This document shows, piece after piece, positions 43,406 to 53,360 of a DNA stretch of 64,000 nucleotides (position 1 is its first letter; the number at the start of each line of letters is the position of its first letter). Both the position numbers and the translations under genes were made by a program. Source of the stretch: Shinisaurus crocodilurus (Eukaryota; Chordata; Lepidosauria; Squamata; Shinisauridae). The notes under the pieces were generated by a model. That model saw only the letters and a list, made by a program, of their open reading frames with translations, did no database searches and was not told the DNA's origin. The stretch covers positions 28,013,140-28,077,139 of the forward strand of contig CM037888.1 of assembly GCA_021292165.1 (NCBI GenBank), read 5' to 3'.

Positions 43406-44561
43406 ATCATGGAATAAACACCACATTTGAGTAGGAGAGGGTGGAGTTCCCAAAGGCATCAATGGGCTGCTATGATTTGTCAAGTTTTCTCAATGGGGCT
43501 CCTCCTGCTGCTCTCAGCACAGTTGAACTTTAAAAGGTCCAGGAGGAGGAAGAGGGGGGGGGAGAGACTTTAAATAATTTATTTGTAGGAACAGTCAGTG
43601 AAGAGGAACAAATAATGTTTCACTAAAAGAAGCCAGACCTCTGACCCTCCCCTTTTCGCTCCGGTACCTGAAGCCTGAGCCGGGTTGCATTAGCGAAATT
43701 CTCATTTGATGGCATTTTAATATTCTGCCTTGATGACTTTTTAGCAACATTTACTTTCCGAGGTCTTGAGTGTTCCCTCGGAGGAAATGAAACATGTCAA
43801 AGCCCATTACAAAAATCAAAATTTAAATACCTCGGCCACGTCAGGGCTCGCATACAATCCCATCAGCGCTTAGACGGCGGCTCCTAGCTACTCATTCGCT
43901 CGCCTGCTCAGTAATGAGTACATTTGATGAAGCATTCTGGGGTCACGGAACATACGTTACTGATCTAACTTAACCCATTGATTGCTTATACACAGAGGAC
44001 CAGGGGCTGTTTTATCAAAAACTGTAACATTAGAATAATTTCTGCCGGCAGTGAAAGGAACTGATTCTCTGCCACCTTACCTCTAATGATCGCTGTGTGA
44101 TGAATTGAAATTTTAATAACAAATATGGGGTGTGCTCTATTTAAAAGTGGGGAAGCAAAGGCAATTTGTGTGATGGATTGGAATCTGCAATTTGGTAGGT
44201 GGGCTTCGTTTAAAGTGGGGAGGAAAGACACACACACACCCCTTCGGGGTACAGGCAAACACAATATTCTCAGAGCCGTGGGAGAGGTTTAAAAGCGCCC
44301 TTCACTGCACTCAGTTCTTTTCTGTCTTGGGGAAGGCTGTGGAAAACATGGTTCTGTATATTTCCAGCATGGTTCAGTTAAGGGGGCAGGAGCCAGTAAG
44401 GAAGCATTTGTACTCACAGCTGATGAAAATGAACACTTGGATGCATATCCCCATTCGTGTGGTGCTTACATTTTCTTCCGTATTTCCAGAGTGGGAGTGT
44501 TACCATTCTCATTCAATTTGATAGAAAATAAATTACGGGGGGGTGGGGGATCAAAGGAAAA
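43406..44561. other. Non-repetitive stretch, candidate conserved noncoding DNA
   Basis: 43650-44180 has no recognisable repeat and balanced composition with words such as atttgatggcattttaat, cagtaatgagtacatttgatg and taatgatcgctgtgtgatgaattg. This is the texture of conserved enhancer-type DNA, but conservation cannot be tested here. Confidence 0.35.
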
Positions 44562-44924
44562 CATTTCAGTAAAATTCTCAAGGGTGGGATATGGGGGTTC
44601 TTGCGCTTACCTTAATTTCAATGTGGCCTGTCCTTCATTGTACAATAATCTCTCCAGTGGTCTGCAGCCTCCCAAGCTTCCTGCATTTTCTTGAAAGCCT
44701 AAGGGAAGACCTCATGAGGAAACCCCTCCCTGGGGCTTTTTCAGATTAGGAAGTGTGGGCAGCCAGGGAGGCTGCAGGGCAATGGAGAGATGTGTAATAG
44801 AAAGAAGGGAAAAGAAAGAAAGAAAGAAAGGGGGGGGAAAACCCAGAGTGCCCTCAGGCACTTTGCAGCAATAAGGTAAGCTCAAAAACACCACCAAAAG
44901 AAATGCATCAGAAATTCTGAAATG
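44562..44924. mobile_element. Long palindromic element, family of 25740
   Basis: The left arm (catttcagtaaaattctc ... gcttaccttaat) and right arm (aataaggtaagctc ... gaaattctgaaatg) are inverted. Inner arms atctctccagtggtctgcagcctccc and its inverse also pair. An (AAAG)n tract is at 44812-44830. Confidence 0.7.
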
Positions 44925-46102
44925 ATGCCCTGAGAATGAGTCAGAGAAACAGAAGCCTTTAATGGGGGAAGGAAACTCTTGGGAAATTGGAAGTCATATT
45001 TCAGCCCAGCATAATTTCTTTATCACAATGAACCTGATAGTTCTGCCTTTTGATACACATCCCCACACAGAACCTATTAGTGATTGTGTCCCATTGATTG
45101 CGGACAATTAAGTCTAGATCAGAGCTAGAAATGAACCCTATAAATGGTTGTTGTTCTTCTTATGATCCTAGCCCTCATGCACAACTATTAGGGCTGGGGA
45201 ATATAAAAAAAGCCCTCATTTTTGCAGCCCTGTCTACAGAGTATGAAACTGAAGGCTCCATCTGGTAATTTCTCTGGGGGATTTCACTGGGGCAGGACCT
45301 TCCGTTTTCTTTTCTTTCTTCCCTTTCTTTTTTTAAAAAACATTTGTTTTGCTGGTACTGCAAGGGGCCTCATTCCCCCCCGCCCCACAACAATGTCCCT
45401 AGAATGATGCTACATTATGATGTCATGTCATCATTTCCAATGGCATGTTGGGTGGAGATTCTAGTACACAAGGCTGTTGCTGCCTCCACCTGCAACAGCA
45501 ACAAAACAAAATGGGGGCGGGGGAGGAAAGGAAATAGAATGCCATCCCACCACTGTTCCCATTACTTAGGGTGCAATCCTATGCATGTTTAGACAGAAAA
45601 AAGGCCTACAACTCCCAGCATGCCACCTTCCTCCAGTGTTCCACAAACAATGCTAAGAAAAAGCCCTAGAAAAGATCCAGCAAAATATTATCATAAGTCC
45701 AAGAAAGCCTGGCCTGTGACATGTAGTCTCCTAGGTAGCATTATGTCGAACAAACAAGGCAAACAAACAAAAGCCTGACTTGTCAGATCAGTCCCAGTTG
45801 TGCTCAGCTCAGGATCAATTAAATCAAATGGTACAGAGTACCTGGTATGGTATCATTTCAGGCTGCAGTTAAAACATTGCACCTGAATGTTTTTTGGCAT
45901 CAAAATCCCCCTGCAACTTGCATGTCAGGGAGACCCAGCTTCTAATCTAGCCTTCTTTCTGACAGACTAGTTTAGCACATGCAGAGACCTTCCCCCACCC
46001 TACATGGTAGGACCAATGAAATAGGCTATGCCCCATCTGCAATCTGACACAGTGCAGGCCCCTGATTAGATACCACGTGGTTTATCTGCATGTGTAGATT
46101 TA
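44925..46102. other. Mostly unassigned; CCTATGCAT element near 45570
   Basis: 45568-45625 (gggtgcaatcctatgcatgtttagacagaaa, then ctacaactcccagcatgcc) is the left half of the foldback family at 1098. The right half was not found. The rest is unassigned. Confidence 0.4.
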
Positions 46103-46539
46103 GGGCTGGTTCACACGACCCAGGCTGCCGGCGGGGGAGGAACCACGGGGCCGTCTGCGGGGTCCGGCGGGGCGCCGCACACGACCGGCGCCCCGCACGC
46201 AGTGGGCAGACCCCGCAGTCCCCGCACCGCAGTGCAGGCCTCCCGGCGCTAGGGGACAGGGCCCCTGGATGCCCAGAGAGGCCGTTTGCCCCAACAGACT
46301 AGAGCAGCGGCCGCTCCGGCCGCTCTGGGCTGCCGTCTCTGTGGGGACCCCGCAGGACGGCCGCCCGCTGTTCGGACGGCACAGTGACCACACGCGGTAG
46401 GGGCTTACCCCTCTACTGACCATGGTCACTTTGCGTGCAGTCTTGCCCGCGGCTGTCCCGCGGGGGCACCCCCAGTCGGCGTGCACACGACACAGGAAGC
46501 GCGGGGGACTTGCGGTTCCCGTGTCGTGCGAACAAGCCC
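46103..46539. mobile_element. GC-rich PIF/Harbinger-like MITE
   Basis: Left end gggctggttcacacgac and inverted right end gggcttgttcgcacgac match 15/17. Both ends are flanked by TTA (46100-46102, 46540-46542), the Harbinger-type 3-bp duplication. The interior is very GC-rich and lacks a transposase. Confidence 0.8.
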
Positions 46540-46732
46540 TTAATCTCACTCATGTCCTTTCTATGAGACTTGCACTATACATGCAGCACATGAGTCAAAT
46601 CCCAAGGTGGTTGACTACAGGTGGAGATAATTTTCTGAGTGCTCCCCTCTGTGTTAAAACACTCCTTGCCAAAAGAAAATTAGCGCAACAGTGAAAAAAG
46701 ATTTAGGTCTCACTATTTTTCTATTTGCCTAG

Positions 46733-47165
46733 TAGGGATGGGGGAGAAATTTGTTTAGTTTATTGAAAACTTACCTAATTTTGAATTTATGAACCATTAT
46801 GTGAACCTTTGGAATTAATTTGCAAGGGGGTTCTCCAATCCAAAAATGCGCACAAAATTGTGCATTATTGGGGAAATAAGATTAAAAATCCATTATATTA
46901 AGAGATGTACTTGCAAAAATGTGTATGTTAGGCAAAATATATATGCAAACGTGCATATATTAAGAGAAACATGCACAACAATGCTTCTGAATTTTCATGC
47001 AAATATTTTTTTATTTTATTTTTTAAAATTCTCCAACTTTGGGACAAACTGAACTATAGAGTCTAGACTGGAGAAATTCTCAAACTTCAAGACCAACCTA
47101 ACTTAAAAAAAGAAAGAAAGAAAGAAATGGATAGAAACCAAAACTGACAGATTTGTCCATCCCTG
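46733..47165. mobile_element. AT-rich TAGGGATGG-ended element
   Basis: Left end tagggatggg(ggaga)aatttg and inverted right end cagggatggacaaatctg are terminal repeats. tttgc lies next to both ends, a weak trace of the duplication. The interior has gtgcattatt and tgcatatatt words. It is non-coding. Confidence 0.65.
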
Positions 47166-47300
47166 TTTGCAGGGAGAAATGTTTTATTTCCATAGGGACC
47201 ATTTCAAAATTCTATGTGCCAGTAGCATTCTGCAGTGGTACAGGCCATTTTCCACCAACCCGGGACTCAAACATCTCCTTCTGCTGCATGTGAAGATTAG

Positions 47301-47699
47301 GGATTTATGAGAATTTCATTTCAGTTTGTTTTTGACCAGAATTTACCCAGTTCACACCTCCTGGAAGTGAACATGGACCCAAACATATTTGGCAGTCTGA
47401 AGTCCGTACATCTCCAAGCTTGTGATGCAATTTGCAGAACAAAAAAAAAAAAAGTGTTTAAAAATGCACATTTTTGAAAAATGTGCATAAAAAGGCACAC
47501 GAAACTGCTCTAATCAATGGGAGAAAATGTCTATATGCTGTGTGTTTTTTAAATGTACAGAAATGATGCATATATTTGAGGAAATGTGTAAGTAAACATT
47601 CATGATTTCTCGTTTAAAAAGGGGGGGGAAACCAGTGCTCACAATTTTGATACAGACACAAGTCAGAACAAGCTTCAAGATGGAATTCGGAGAACCCTG
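47301..47699 (+). mobile_element. ATGCAT-rich DNA element
   Basis: gtccgtacatctccaagcttg, aatgcacatttttgaaaaatgtgcat and taatcaatgggaga occur in the same order as in 48743-49020. The left end gattagggatttatgagaatttc suggests a TAGGGAT terminus. There is no coding region. Confidence 0.5.
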
Positions 47700-48528
47700 A
47701 TGAGCTCAAGTTTTGCAGATTGCTACATCCTTAGACCAGGCCTACGTTTCTCTGACCTACTTCTCACTCATTTTGATGCCCATCCAGTGCACCATGGATG
47801 TTATAAATCCATCATAGGGTGTGTGTTCTGCTCTGCTCTTCTGAAACATGAATTTATGCTAATGGCTGTCTGCATATGCTTATATCAAATATCTATATTA
47901 AACTTAATAGTCTGTTACATTGCTTCTTAACCCTGCGTCCACACATGATTAACTTCTCTGATTTCTTCCGAAGGTACTATTAACACAGTGTAGCATTTTG
48001 CTCAACATGTCACTAACTTTGCCTCTCTGGTGAGGGGGTAATTATACACCCCTGCGCTTTTTACAAGTGAAAGGCCTACACAAGGAGTTGGCGAGTCTAT
48101 TAAGAGAGGGCTTAAAAATTTATTTATTTATGGCTTCCACTTTAAAAAGAGCTCACATACAGGGGAGTGTTAAAAGGTGATCCATCAAAGGAAAGCGTTT
48201 TTAAAGACTCCTTTCTGCTGAAATATGACCCCCACGGGTTCATAACTTACATGCAGGATGGAAAGAATGGCCTAGGTGTGTGCTAAATATTAAATTCACC
48301 TCCCTTAGAAATCTTGGGATGTTGTCTACCATTTGCTGATGGTCACCCTGCACATGTCAAAGGGAAATGAATGGGAGTTGGATAGGCACAATACTGAGTG
48401 TACTGAACCCTTTATTTAAAAAAAAATATCCCAAGGAGTTCCTGGTTTTTCCTAATGCTAAAAATAATTTTGTGTTGTGTTGAGATATTAAGGAAACAGT
48501 TAATCTGCTCTTTTGTCATTAATCCCTA

Positions 48529-48531
<3 letters not shown>
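47700..48531. other. Non-repetitive stretch, part possibly conserved
   Basis: 47935-48290 is repeat-free with gattaacttctctgatttc and gggtaattatacacccc words. The 76-aa ORF at 47700-47930 has no domain. Confidence 0.35.
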
Positions 48532-48561
<30 letters not shown>

Positions 48562-48742
48562 ATTTATTTATCGCCCATCTGGCCGGCAACCGGCGATGTA
48601 CATCAAATAAAAACAGAATAAAATACATTTAAAAGAGTATAAAATTTTAAAATCTTAGCCCACCCCATATTCCCGCCTGAACAGCCAAGTTTTTAGTAAG
48701 CGGCGGAAGCTCAGCAGAGAGGGGGCGTGGCGGAGGGCATTT
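48532..48742 (-). mobile_element. L2 LINE 3' end with (ATT)n
   Basis: The minus strand encodes LLSFRRLLKTWLFRREYG, the extreme L2 C-terminus, then a 3' UTR with tacatcgccggttgccggcc and a (AAT)n end at 48532-48560. Confidence 0.75.
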
Positions 48743-49020
48743 TGCACCTTCTGGAGCAAACATGGACTCAGACACAATCTGCGGTCAAAGTCCATACATC
48801 TCCAAGATTGCAATGTGATTCGTGGACACGCACACACCCCAAATGTGTTCAACAGCATGTGTACATTTGAAATATGCACATGAAAAAAGTCATACATTTT
48901 AAAAATGTGCACAAGTATCCTTTAATCAATGGGAGAATTCATACATTTCAAAGATGCGCACAACTGATGCGCACAACAGTTGGGGAAATATGCCCAAAAA
49001 GATGCATGGATGATTTTCCT
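48743..49020 (+). mobile_element. ATGCAT-rich DNA element
   Basis: gtccatacatctccaagattg and acatttcaaagatgcgcacaac match the family of 47301 and the inverse of 9441-9800. The left edge abuts the L2 fragment. Confidence 0.5.
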
Positions 49021-49191
49021 GGGAAAAGAAAAAATAGTTATAGCTGAAACACGTGTGAATGATAGATTGGTGTTGCAAGGACTGGGCATGCTATTTTACT
49101 GGAATAGTATCTGAAGGAGGATTTGGGTACAGTCACCATTGTGCATTAGCTGCGACAATATGTGGTGATGGCCCCTCACTTAGATGACTTT

Positions 49192-49585
49192 AAATCTGAT
49201 TTATGTTTCATGCGGACTAGGATATTTATTTCTCCAGTGTCGAGAGTAGACTGACATGAAAGGCTGTCCACACACCTCAGGAAGATGTCTATTATTTTTC
49301 CACTGGCTTATTTTTTTCCTCAGAATGGAGAAGGCGTGTAGCTTCACATAGACACACATATGACTCTCAGCCTAACCTACCTCACAGGGTTGTTGTGAGG
49401 ATAAAATGGAGAGGAGGAGGATTATTATGTAAGCCGCCTTGGGTTCCTTGCAGGAAAAAAGGCGGGGTATAAATCTAATAAATAAATAAATAAAGCTGGC
49501 TTCATGTGCTGAGGACCATTTAGTTAATTTTATATAAGCAGCACATACAAAACTGATAATAATATTCTTCCATATATGTCTGTTC
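49192..49585 (+). repeat. Left arm of a ~265-bp inverted duplication
   Basis: 49192-49362 plus 49495-49585 match the inverse of 50560-50824 with only about seven base differences and one single-base indel, near 97% identity. A CORE-SINE fragment (49361-49494) is present only in this arm. Confidence 0.93.
49361..49494 (+). mobile_element. 5'-truncated CORE/MIR-like SINE
   Basis: It starts within the CORE block (gactctcagcctaacctacc), close to consensus, and ends with a perfect tail (gtataaatctaataaataaa). It is absent from the partner arm, where acacatgtataaagctgg is continuous. Confidence 0.92.
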
Positions 49586-49599
49586 GACTTTCCCCCTTC

Positions 49600-49767
49600 T
49601 TCCCTCCCCATTCCTTTTTCCTTGTGTGTCGCGTCTTTTTTAGATTGTAAGCCTGCGGGCAGGGACTGTCTTGTTAATTGCTGTAAACCGCCCCAGAGAG
49701 CTTCGGCTAATGGGCGGTATGGTATAAAAATGAAATAAATAATTTTTAAAAAATAAAATAAATAAAA
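49600..49767 (+). mobile_element. L2-like LINE 3' tail
   Basis: gtgtgtcgcgtcttttttag, attgtaagcctgcgggcagg and tgtaaaccgccccagagagc-ttcggctaatgggcggta are followed by AATAAATAA. It ends where the CR1-2 fragment resumes. Confidence 0.65.
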
Positions 49768-50163
49768 GAGGACGTGACAAATTCATGGAGAAGAATAGGG
49801 TCTGTCCATTGCTATGAGCCATGATAAGTAAATGGAATCTCCATCTTTGAAAGCAATATGCCTCTGAATGTCCAGTTGCTTGGGGGAAATAGCAGGGGAG
49901 GGTATCACTCTCGTGTCTTTCATCCCACAGAGACCTTGAGGGAAGCAAACAACTGCAGGTGTTGTGGGTGGGCAGATTTGATCCTCTTCCGAAAAGTCTC
50001 AGGTTTCCCACCGGGTTTGGAGTCTGGTAACTTGCCCATTCAGTTCTCCTCAGACAGGTCTATGGGAAGTTCCCAGGCCAGCTAGGACTCTGTGTCCAGT
50101 GGATCAAGGAGCCAGCCACGTGAGACCTCCTGGGTAGAAAATCATGGCTGGATATGATTAAAG

Positions 50164-50481
50164 CAGGGGTGGGCAACTTCAGGGGGCCCGGGGGCCACTT
50201 GACCACACACCCTGCAGCTGGCATCACTACACTGTTGAATTCAGTGGCAGAGGCACACACACACACACACAAACCCTAAATCAGTGGTTTGTTGCCAAAT
50301 TTCATTTTGTAATTTTTAATTCACACTAAATGTGTCAATTTAGCCTTGTGTGTAGTGGTTTGCTGCTGAAAATTGGCAGCAAACTTCGGATATATTATTT
50401 TTGCCACCGCAAATTTTGGCATGGTGATGGTAGCGGTGGGGCTCCCTGTAGCAGTGGGGCTGCCCACTTTGCCCACCCCTG
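50164..50481. mobile_element. hAT MITE, CAGGGGTGGGCAACTT type
   Basis: Left end caggggtgggcaacttcagg and inverted right end caggggtgggcaaagtgggc are terminal repeats. gattaaag and cattaaag (50156-50163, 50482-50489) are a 7/8 target duplication. It holds a (CA)n at 50252-50271. Confidence 0.92.
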
Positions 50482-50559
50482 CATTAAAGAATCGTGGACT
50501 CAGAAGGTCCTCAAAAGGACATTACACAGTCCTCATCAGAGAGGTCTGGGTAGGTTTAG

Positions 50560-50824
50560 GAACAGACATATATGGAAGAATATTATTATCAGTTTTGTAT
50601 GTACTGCTTATATAGAATTAACTAAATGGGCCTCAGCACATGAAGCCAGCTTTATACATGTGTGTCTATGTGAAGCCACACGCCTTCTCCATTCTGAGGA
50701 AAAAATAAGCCAGTGGAAAAATAATTGACATCTTCCTGAGGTGTGTGGACAGCCTTTCATGTCAGTCTACTCTCGACACTGGAGAAATAAATATCCTAGT
50801 CCCCATGAAACATAAATCAGATTT
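50560..50824 (-). repeat. Right arm of the ~265-bp inverted duplication
   Basis: This is the inverse of 49192-49585 without its SINE. The arms face each other across 974 bp. The match stops abruptly at gaacagac (50560) and cagattt (50824). Confidence 0.93.
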
Positions 50825-51117
50825 TATTTTAGTTTTCACCACAGAACTCAGATTCAAGATGAGGATAGATTTTACAGAACTAAAAAGCTTTGTCGCACTG
50901 GCTTGCAAGCCTATCCACCACCTTTATATTAAAATAATTTTGACTGTCATTACTAGATGTTCACAACCAGCCCTATTCATCCTTGACAATCTGTGTCTCT
51001 TTGATACCCTAATGCATGCAGGTGAGCAGGACATTGAGGAGAACAGTGCCAGGAGCCGAGCTATTAACCATAATAGCAGAGTGAACATCCACATTCAGAG
51101 GTTGTATATCTCAGAGC
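50825..51117. other. Unassigned, AT-rich
   Basis: No recognised element. The long ORF over it (50745-51296) reads from the inverted-repeat arm through an (AAT)n, so it is not a gene. Confidence 0.4.
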
Positions 51118-51208
51118 AGAGGGTCCCCAACATTTTGAATTTTGGAAGAGTGCTGAGAGGGTGCTCTCACAAAATGGCTGCCATGGGGGTGGACTTGCCC
51201 ATTCATAA

Positions 51209-51251
<43 letters not shown>

Positions 51252-51375
51252 GAAGAAGAAGAAATTAATAGGAGCAGGGAGCCTGGTGGGCACTAACAGA
51301 TGTGTCCTTGTGCATATTGGTGCCCATGGGCACCACAATGGAGGCCCCGATCTCAGAGCATCAGGTACAGGAGAT
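51118..51375 (+). mobile_element. Unclassified element shared with 12955 and 56990
   Basis: cagagggtccccaacatttt, gtgctctcacaaaatggctgcc and cccattcataaaat recur inverted at 57260-57400. ggcccagcctggtggg-like words and ggtgcccatgggcacc follow an (AAT)n tract. The left CAGAGGGTCC suggests a hAT end. Confidence 0.5.
51208..51265 (+). repeat. (AAT)n then (AAG)n microsatellite
   Basis: About 14 AAT units run into AGA repeats. Confidence 0.95.
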
Positions 51376-51690
51376 ATTTGTGGCATCCTCCTGTCAACCT
51401 CCTGTCATCTGTGGCATCCTAAGCCTTGCTGGAGGAAGCAGGGATACAAACACCTTAAAGGTCACAGAGCCAGTGTGGTCACACCCCTGACACCCTGGGT
51501 CATTTTTCTCCCCACTCTATTGGCATGGGAAAGGCTCACCCAATCACAGGTTTCTCACTATCACACCCCAGTCTGCTATAGCACTCACCCACTCAGAATG
51601 GAATGCCTTCTGCCTTCTCTCTCTTGACCCTAGGCTGGGTCCCTCATCTTGGCTGTTGGAACAACATCTTCCGTCTTCCCATCCTCCATC
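51376..51690. other. Unassigned stretch
   Basis: No recognised element. Confidence 0.35.
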
Positions 51691-51694
51691 CCAA

Positions 51695-52640
51695 TTCTTT
51701 ACAAGGATTGGTTGTGTCTTCTACCAGTGGGGCAGATATTAGAACTTCAGAAAGACAGGAATAACATTCAAAATGACCCGGAGAGAATGGACAAGTGGGC
51801 TGAAACTAACGGAATGAAATTCAGCAGAGACAAATGCAGCGCTCTGCATTAAGACCAAAATAAAAATTAAAATAAATGAATCAGATGCAGACAGGGGGCA
51901 CCTGGCTTCGCAGTAGTTTATTTATTTATTTATTTATTTATTATATTTATACCCCACCTTTTTTCCCTGCAAGGAACCCAAGGCAGCTTACATAATCCTC
52001 CTCCTCCTCTCCATTTTATCCTCACAAGAACCCTGTGTGGTAGGTTAGGCTGAGAGTGAATGACTGACCCAAAATCACCCAGTGAGTTTCATGGCCGAGC
52101 GGGAACTAGAACCCGGATCTCCCGAGTCCCAGTCCAACACTCTCTAACCAGTATGTGAAAAGGATCTTGGGATTGTAATCAATCACAGGCTGACCATAAG
52201 TCAGCGGTGTGATGTGGCTTCAAAAAAGGAAATGCAATTTTAGGCTGCATTAATAGAAGTAATAGTTCCACTTTATTCTACACTGGTCAGGTGTTAGTTG
52301 AGTGCTCTGTCCAGTTTTGGGCACTGCAGTTTAAGAAGGGTGTAAACAAATTGGAACAGGTTCAGAGGAAGGCAACAAAAGATGGTCAGAGGTACAGAAA
52401 CCAAGGACAGGTTGAAGGTCCTGAGACGTTTAGCCTGGAAAAGAGAAGGCTGACGATGGGGCATGATAACATGATAGGGCTGTCACAGGAGAAGGCAAAA
52501 ACTTATTATCTGCTGCCCCAGAAAGCAAGTGTAGATCTATTGGGCTTAAGTTACAGGAGGATAGATTTTGGTTGACCATTAGGAGAAACTTCTTGACACC
52601 AAGAACAGTTCGAGCAGAGGCAGCACACAGCCTCTCTCGT
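51695..52640 (+). mobile_element. Third CR1-type LINE, ORF2 fragment split by a SINE
   Basis: 51730-51852 encodes LQKDRNNIQNDPERMDKWAETNGMKFSRDKCSALH, the CR1-clade segment after YADD. 52153-52640 continues with the thumb and C-terminal region (vectors of KDLGIVINHR, LEQVQRKATK, FSLEKRRL, TIRRNFLTPRTV) in broken frames. It is distinct in sequence from CR1 types 1 and 2. Confidence 0.8.
51915..52152 (-). mobile_element. CORE/MIR-like SINE inside a CR1 fragment
   Basis: The minus strand has gggttctagttcccgctcgg, the CORE block, gttcttgtgaggataaaatgg and the (TAAA)n tail at 51913-51942. It interrupts the CR1 reading region. Confidence 0.9.
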
Positions 52641-52915
52641 GAGGCAGGAATGGGTGAATCGGTCAGTTTCACTTTCTCCTGCATTTGAACGTTGAAGATC
52701 TCAAGTTTGTTCTCTCCCATATATGAAGAGATTTGCAAATTTTTGTTAAACTCGTACCCAAAAGGAACTAAATCAAAATTCTCACCCATCTGCATGAGCC
52801 AAATTCAATAGGTACAGCTATTCCTAGTGTGTACCTGCCTGCCATGTAGCTGTTAAAGATGAGGAGGCTGTCAGGGAAAAAGAAGAGTGGGCAAACCCTA
52901 ATTCAGCACTTACAT

Positions 52916-53050
52916 CAGTGTCCTCCAACCTTCGGTCCCCAGATGTTTTTGGCCTACAACTCCCAGCATGCCCCAGCCAGCATAGCTGGCTGGGGCATGC
53001 TGGGAGTTGTAGGCCAAAAACATCTGGGGACCCAAGGTTGGAGGACACTG
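52916..53050. mobile_element. Near-perfect palindromic hAT MITE, CAGTGTYCTCC family
   Basis: Two 66-bp arms surround a 3-nt centre (ata) with a single mismatch (ttcgg against ttggg). acttacat and acttgcat (52908-52915, 53051-53058) are a 7/8 target duplication. Confidence 0.95.
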
Positions 53051-53302
53051 ACTTGCATGGTTGATTACTCAGGGATTCTAACTCAGACTTTTAAGAGCAA
53101 AGTTTTCAAAGCCCTGGGCCTGGCTGGACAAACATGTCGCTTTTGGTTCCCACCTCAATCAGTTTTCTTCATCTCAATTTCTTTTTGTTGTTGTTGTTCT
53201 GATTATGGAGAACTTTGTGAATGCCGGTCAATTCTCACGAAAACTGAACTGAAACAAAATTTTCACCTGTGTGAAATAGTTGTGCAGGTTGCTCCAGCTC
53301 TG

Positions 53303-53360
53303 GATTCCCTACATTGAGAAGGGGTTGGACTAGATGCCCCTGGCCTTCGCCTTCTCCTGT
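53303..53360 (+). mobile_element. CR1-like 3' terminal remnant
   Basis: gattccctacattgagaagg and ggttggactagatgcccctgg resemble CR1 ends. No octamer repeat remains. It may be the end of the CR1 fragment at 51695. Confidence 0.45.

Larger units (their letters stand above)
49120..49945 (+). mobile_element. CR1 type-2 fragment, interrupted
   Basis: 49150-49195 (tgtggtgatggcccctcact, gatgactttaaa) and 49768-49945 (gaggacgtgacaaattcatgg, tatgcctctgaa, gtccagttgct) are adjoining CR1-2 segments. About 570 bp of other sequence lies between them. The copy is old and diverged. Confidence 0.6.

Noticed and set aside
50745..51296. 183-aa plus-strand ORF
   Set aside because: It runs from an inverted-repeat arm through single-copy DNA into an (AAT)n encoding poly-Ile, with no domain.
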